This document shows positions 61,179-64,000 of a DNA stretch of 64,000 nt, in pieces; the stretch's first letter is position 1; every line of letters begins with the position of its first letter. This DNA is from an uncultured Acetatifactor sp. (GTDB lineage: Bacteria > Bacillota > Clostridia > Lachnospirales > Lachnospiraceae): assembly GCA_910589035.1 (NCBI GenBank), contig CAJUSI010000081.1, forward strand, positions 1 to 64,000, read 5' to 3'. The position numbers were made by a program, and so were the translations under genes. The notes under the pieces were generated by a model. That model saw only the letters and a program-made list of their open reading frames with translations. It had not been told where the DNA came from and did not search any database.

Positions 61179-61198
61179 TCAGGCGCCTGACAACGAAA
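61179..61198. repeat. Dispersed 20-bp element with CAGGCGCCTG palindrome, copy 2
   Basis: Identical in 20 bases to 6620-6639. It lies in the 297-base gap before the CapD-like gene, which otherwise holds a small GGTAATA/TATTACC hairpin (61028-61050 region) and no gene. Confidence 0.7.
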
Positions 61199-61299
61199 CC
61201 TTGTCCTTTCTGTCAAAAATCTGATTCCGGTTTGTTTCGGCTTAGAGAGGCGGCTTTCACACAGGGGAGTCTGGATCAGAAAATGACAGGGAAGGATAG

Positions 61300-63195
61300 T
61301 TGGTATTGTACGATATGAAAAAGAATGCCAATTTTATGAAGATACCGGCAAACAGGATTATTGCACTGATGCTGATGGATATTATGGCCGTGCTGGCTTC
61401 CTCATTCGGAGCGCTGTTCCTGCGCTTTGAGTTCAGCTTCAGGGAAATTCCCGGGGAATATCTTTATCATTACACCCGGCTTATCCCGTTTACGGTAGGC
61501 TTGACGGTTTTGTTCTTCATTGTGTGGAAACTGTATAAGAGTGTGTGGAGATATGCAAGCGCTACGGAGCTGATCAATATTATATTTGCGGTCAGCTGTT
61601 CGGCGTTGGGGCAGATCGTTCTGTGCCAGGCTGCCGATTGGAAGATGCCCAGGAGCTACCATGTGCTCTTCTGGGTTTTCCTGTTCGGAATGACCTGCGT
61701 GATCAGATTCAGCTACCGCATTGTGCGGATCATAAACTCAAAACGGACAAGCCTGCTTGCGGGAAATGCCGGAATTAATGTCATGCTGATCGGAGCGGGT
61801 GCGGCGGCCAATATGATTCTGAAGGAAATCGAGCTGAGCAAGTATATTAATCTGAGGGTGAAATGCATTGTTGACGACCAGCCGGGATGTCATGGAAAGC
61901 TGCTGCGGGGAATTCCTATTGTGGGAGGAAGGGATAAGATCCTGGATGCTGTGGCCCAGTATGGGATAGACGAGATTATTTTTGCCATTCCGTCCGCCTC
62001 CCAACAGGTAAGGAAGGAAATATTTGATATCTGTAAGGAGACAGGATGTAAGATTCGGGCTATTCCCGGAACCTATCAGCTGATTAACGGAGAGGTGTCC
62101 GTGTCCAGACTGAGAGAGGTGGAGATAGAAGATCTGCTTGGCAGGGAGCCGGTTAAGACCAAGCTGGATGAGATTCTTGGCTATGTAAGCGGAAAGGTTA
62201 TCCTGGTGACAGGCGGAGGCGGCTCCATCGGCAGTGAGCTGTGCAGGCAGATTGCCGCACATTGCCCGAAACAGCTTATCATTGTGGATATTTATGAAAA
62301 TAACGCATATGAAATCCAGCAGGAACTGCGCCGGAAATATCCGGAACTGAATCTGGCAGTGCTGATCGCATCGGTGCGCAATACCAATCGTATGGATCAG
62401 ATTTTCGCCGCATACCGGCCGGATATTGTATATCATGCGGCGGCTCATAAACATGTGCCGTTGATGGAGGACAGCCCCAATGAGGCAGTGAAAAACAATG
62501 TGCTGGGCACATGGAAGGTAGTACAGGCGGCCGATAAATGGAAGGTGAGACGCTTTGTCATGATCTCCACGGATAAGGCGGTGAATCCCACCAATATTAT
62601 GGGGGCAACCAAGCGGATCTGCGAGATGATCATACAGACCTATAACAACCATTCGGATACGGAATTTGTGGCAGTGCGCTTCGGCAATGTGCTGGGAAGC
62701 AACGGCAGCGTAATTCCTCTTTTTAAGAAGCAGATTGCCGAGGGAGGTCCCATTACGGTGACGGATCCGGATATCATCCGCTACTTTATGACGATTCCTG
62801 AGGCGGTATCCCTGGTGCTGCAGGCGGGAGCTTATGCAAAGGGGGGCGAGATCTTTGTGCTTGATATGGGGGAACCGGTGAAAATCCTTGATCTGGCCAG
62901 GAACCTGATCAAATTGTCCGGATATAAGGTGGGGGAGGATATAGAAATCAGATTTACCGGACTCAGGCCAGGGGAGAAGCTGTATGAAGAGATGCTGATG
63001 GCGGAAGAGGGAATGCAGGAGACTGCCAATAAGATGATTCACATCGGACAGCCGATTCAGATTGAAGAAGACAAATTCCTGGAACAGCTGAAGGAACTGA
63101 AAGAATATGTGGAGCAGGAGCCGGATGATATACGGGAATATATTATGCGGATAGTGCCGACCTATATACCCAAAGAGGCAGACCGGCAATGTTAA
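61300..63195 (+). CDS. FlaA1/CapD-type nucleotide-sugar 4,6-dehydratase
   Basis: 631 residues. Four N-terminal membrane helices are followed by a first Rossmann domain (MLIGAGAAANMILKEI) and a second with VTGGGGSIGSELCRQI. The catalytic region has MISTDKAVNPTNIMGATKRICE, in which Ser-x-Asp-Lys and Met-x3-Lys replace the usual Tyr-x3-Lys, as in PglF/FlaA1-type UDP-GlcNAc 4,6-dehydratases. The end (PGEKLYEEMLMAEEGM) matches the family. It makes deoxy-amino sugar precursors, for example for bacillosamine- or QuiNAc-type sugars. TTG 61300 is used because AGGGAAGGATAG is just before it; ATG 61315 lacks a good ribosome binding site but is equally possible by sequence. Confidence 0.9.
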   Translation: MVLYDMKKNANFMKIPANRIIALMLMDIMAVLASSFGALFLRFEFSFREIPGEYLYHYTRLIPFTVGLTVLFFIVWKLYKSVWRYASATELINIIFAVSCSALGQIVLCQAADWKMPRSYHVLFWVFLFGMTCVIRFSYRIVRIINSKRTSLLAGNAGINVMLIGAGAAANMILKEIELSKYINLRVKCIVDDQPGCHGKLLRGIPIVGGRDKILDAVAQYGIDEIIFAIPSASQQVRKEIFDICKETGCKIRAIPGTYQLINGEVSVSRLREVEIEDLLGREPVKTKLDEILGYVSGKVILVTGGGGSIGSELCRQIAAHCPKQLIIVDIYENNAYEIQQELRRKYPELNLAVLIASVRNTNRMDQIFAAYRPDIVYHAAAHKHVPLMEDSPNEAVKNNVLGTWKVVQAADKWKVRRFVMISTDKAVNPTNIMGATKRICEMIIQTYNNHSDTEFVAVRFGNVLGSNGSVIPLFKKQIAEGGPITVTDPDIIRYFMTIPEAVSLVLQAGAYAKGGEIFVLDMGEPVKILDLARNLIKLSGYKVGEDIEIRFTGLRPGEKLYEEMLMAEEGMQETANKMIHIGQPIQIEEDKFLEQLKELKEYVEQEPDDIREYIMRIVPTYIPKEADRQC

Positions 63196-63518
63196 GGACT
63201 ATAAAACTACATTATAGACAAAATGTGCATATAAAGTTTGGGCAAAATGCAGACTGCGGAAATGATGAAACTCAGCTTGATAAAGCGTCCCCTGTATGAT
63301 AAAATAGAAGTGTGTTAAAGCGGTGCACTCCATTTATCCTGGAAGTATTGTCAGTCTTACAGGTATAAAGATGACTTTCTGTCAAGAGATAAAAGATAAG
63401 ATTGGCGGCTTAGCTTCGGCTGGGCCGCCTTGCTTTATAAGGACGGATTCAGTCTTCCTGGAGAAATACTTTTATACGGTATATGTGGAGTTGTTTTTTA
63501 ACTAAGGAGGGGAATAAC
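63196..63518 (+). other. Gap between the CapD-like and coiled-coil genes
   Basis: It contains a promoter (63277-63305) and a hairpin, GGCGGC (63404-63409) with GCCGCC (63424-63429), in the leader. I see no gene; the 60-codon frame at 63323 lacks a family or a good ribosome binding site. The hairpin could end transcription early or structure the leader. Confidence 0.5.
63277..63305 (+). promoter_or_regulatory. Promoter of the coiled-coil gene
   Basis: TTGATA (63277-63282), a 17-base spacer and TAAAAT (63300-63305). The start codon at 63519 is about 210 bases downstream. Confidence 0.55.
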
Positions 63519-63803
63519 TTGATTAAAGCATTATGTAAAAAGTCGGATGCCAGAAAATATGGTCTGGCTGCTCAGATCGCAGATAAGGATGCGGAGATCG
63601 CCGATTTGAAGGCGGAGGTGGCCAGACAGCACGCCCGAAATGATGAATTGTGTATTGAAAACAGACAACTGAATATTAGAAATTCCGAGTTAAATGCCGC
63701 ATATGCATGCCTGAGTGAAATATTACGCAACAGGGGTGTCTCTGCCGTAATGCAATACAATACGGACAGAAAGGAAGAAGCCAGGACAATTTACAGGACA
63801 TAA
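63519..63803 (+). CDS. Small coiled-coil protein, function unknown
   Basis: 94 residues. AAGGAGGGG lies seven bases before TTG 63519, the best-supported start. ADKDAEIADLKAEVARQHARNDELCIENRQLNIRNSELNAAY (about 20-60) is a heptad-type coiled coil. The protein has no signal peptide or membrane segment. It sits between the dehydratase and glf genes but has its own promoter. No family recognised. Confidence 0.7.
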   Translation: MIKALCKKSDARKYGLAAQIADKDAEIADLKAEVARQHARNDELCIENRQLNIRNSELNAAYACLSEILRNRGVSAVMQYNTDRKEEARTIYRT

Positions 63804-63811
63804 AGAATATT

Positions 63812-63840
63812 TTGACATGCAGATGGAAATGTAGTAACAT
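63812..63840 (+). promoter_or_regulatory. glf promoter
   Basis: A perfect TTGACA (63812-63817), a 17-base spacer and TAACAT (63835-63840), 33 bases before ATG 63874. Confidence 0.6.
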
Positions 63841-63873
63841 GAGAACACGCATGCGGAAAGGATGATGTGCAGG

Positions 63874-64000
63874 ATGAAATATGATTATCTGGTGGTGGGA
63901 GCCGGGCTGTTCGGCGCAGTGTTTGCGCATGAGGCGAAAAAGAGGGGAAAGACATGCCTGGTAGTGGAGAAAAGGAACCATATCGGGGGAAATATATACT
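63874..64000 (+). CDS. glf: UDP-galactopyranose mutase, 3' end outside the window
   Basis: The first 42 residues are visible: MKYDYLVVGAGLFGAVFAHEAKKRGK followed by CLVVEKRNHIGGNIY. The Rossmann GAGLFG motif with EKRNHIGGN is the standard N-terminus of UDP-galactopyranose mutase, an FAD enzyme that makes UDP-galactofuranose for surface glycans. AAAGGATGATG lies upstream of ATG 63874. The gene runs off the window. It fits the surrounding glycan locus. Confidence 0.85.
   Translation, partial: MKYDYLVVGAGLFGAVFAHEAKKRGKTCLVVEKRNHIGGNIY

Noticed and set aside
63323..63505. A 60-codon frame in the leader of the coiled-coil gene
   Set aside because: It has no ribosome binding site and includes the leader hairpin.

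Overview
The window looks like a chromosomal segment of a flagellated Lachnospiraceae-type Clostridium relative (Bacillota). I base this on the strong AGGAGG-type ribosome binding sites, the use of TTG and GTG starts, a GAAC-N4-GTTC (Gram-positive LexA) box before uvrB, an Mbl-like MreB next to FlhO/FlhP-type flagellar rod genes, a comF-yvyF pair, a Spo0A-type DNA-binding domain and a cdaA-cdaR-glmM cluster. The species is not identified. No rRNA, tRNA, CRISPR array, transposase or phage gene was seen.

Layout. 1-1.8 kb: the 3' part of an RtcB RNA ligase gene followed by prfH, a likely ribosome rescue/repair pair. 2.0-5.2 kb: an AT-rich stretch with a small secreted Cys-rich protein, then a large solute-binding-type lipoprotein. 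5.4-8.8 kb: CPBP protease, acyl-ACP thioesterase, S1-domain protein, YjfB-type motility protein. 9-14.7 kb: PucR/CdaR-like regulator, ftsE, ftsX, a PcsB-like coiled-coil M23 hydrolase and a CtpA-type protease, i.e. a septal peptidoglycan hydrolysis module. 14.9-23.6 kb: a first surface-glycan locus (GT2, two SMR/ArnEF-type transporters, polytopic membrane proteins, a flavoprotein, a Wzz-like protein, EpsG). 23.6-25.6 kb: an alpha-L-fucosidase remnant and two small genes. 25.7-32 kb: SOS-boxed uvrB, a nucleotidyltransferase-like gene and uvrA. 32-35.6 kb: mreB/mbl, two flagellar rod genes and flgJ. 35.8-45.2 kb: recD2, comF, yvyF, two membrane proteins, cdaA, cdaR, glmM and HPr. 45.3-46.5 kb: a YerB-like lipoprotein on the minus strand. 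46.7-64 kb: a second and larger glycan locus with seven glycosyltransferase or sugar-transferase genes, a FlaA1/CapD dehydratase, a glucosaminidase with internal repeats, a Pro-rich lipoprotein, a free-standing Spo0A DNA-binding domain and the start of glf.

How the parts fit together. Much of the window serves the cell surface: glycan synthesis and export, division-linked wall hydrolysis, and cell shape (MreB). CdaA/CdaR (c-di-AMP) sits with GlmM (the amino-sugar precursor route), the usual association with wall homeostasis. DNA repair (uvrA, uvrB, recD2) and flagellar genes are interspersed.

The most unusual feature is a set of short dispersed palindromes. Two genes end inside such palindromes, so their last 10-11 residues are repeat-encoded, and a third (mreB) has its stop codon inside a tandem repeat. 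Other points of interest are the stand-alone Spo0A domain, the RtcB-PrfH pair with an abnormal RtcB N-terminus, a three-arm inverted repeat before the thioesterase, and a possibly split membrane-protein gene.
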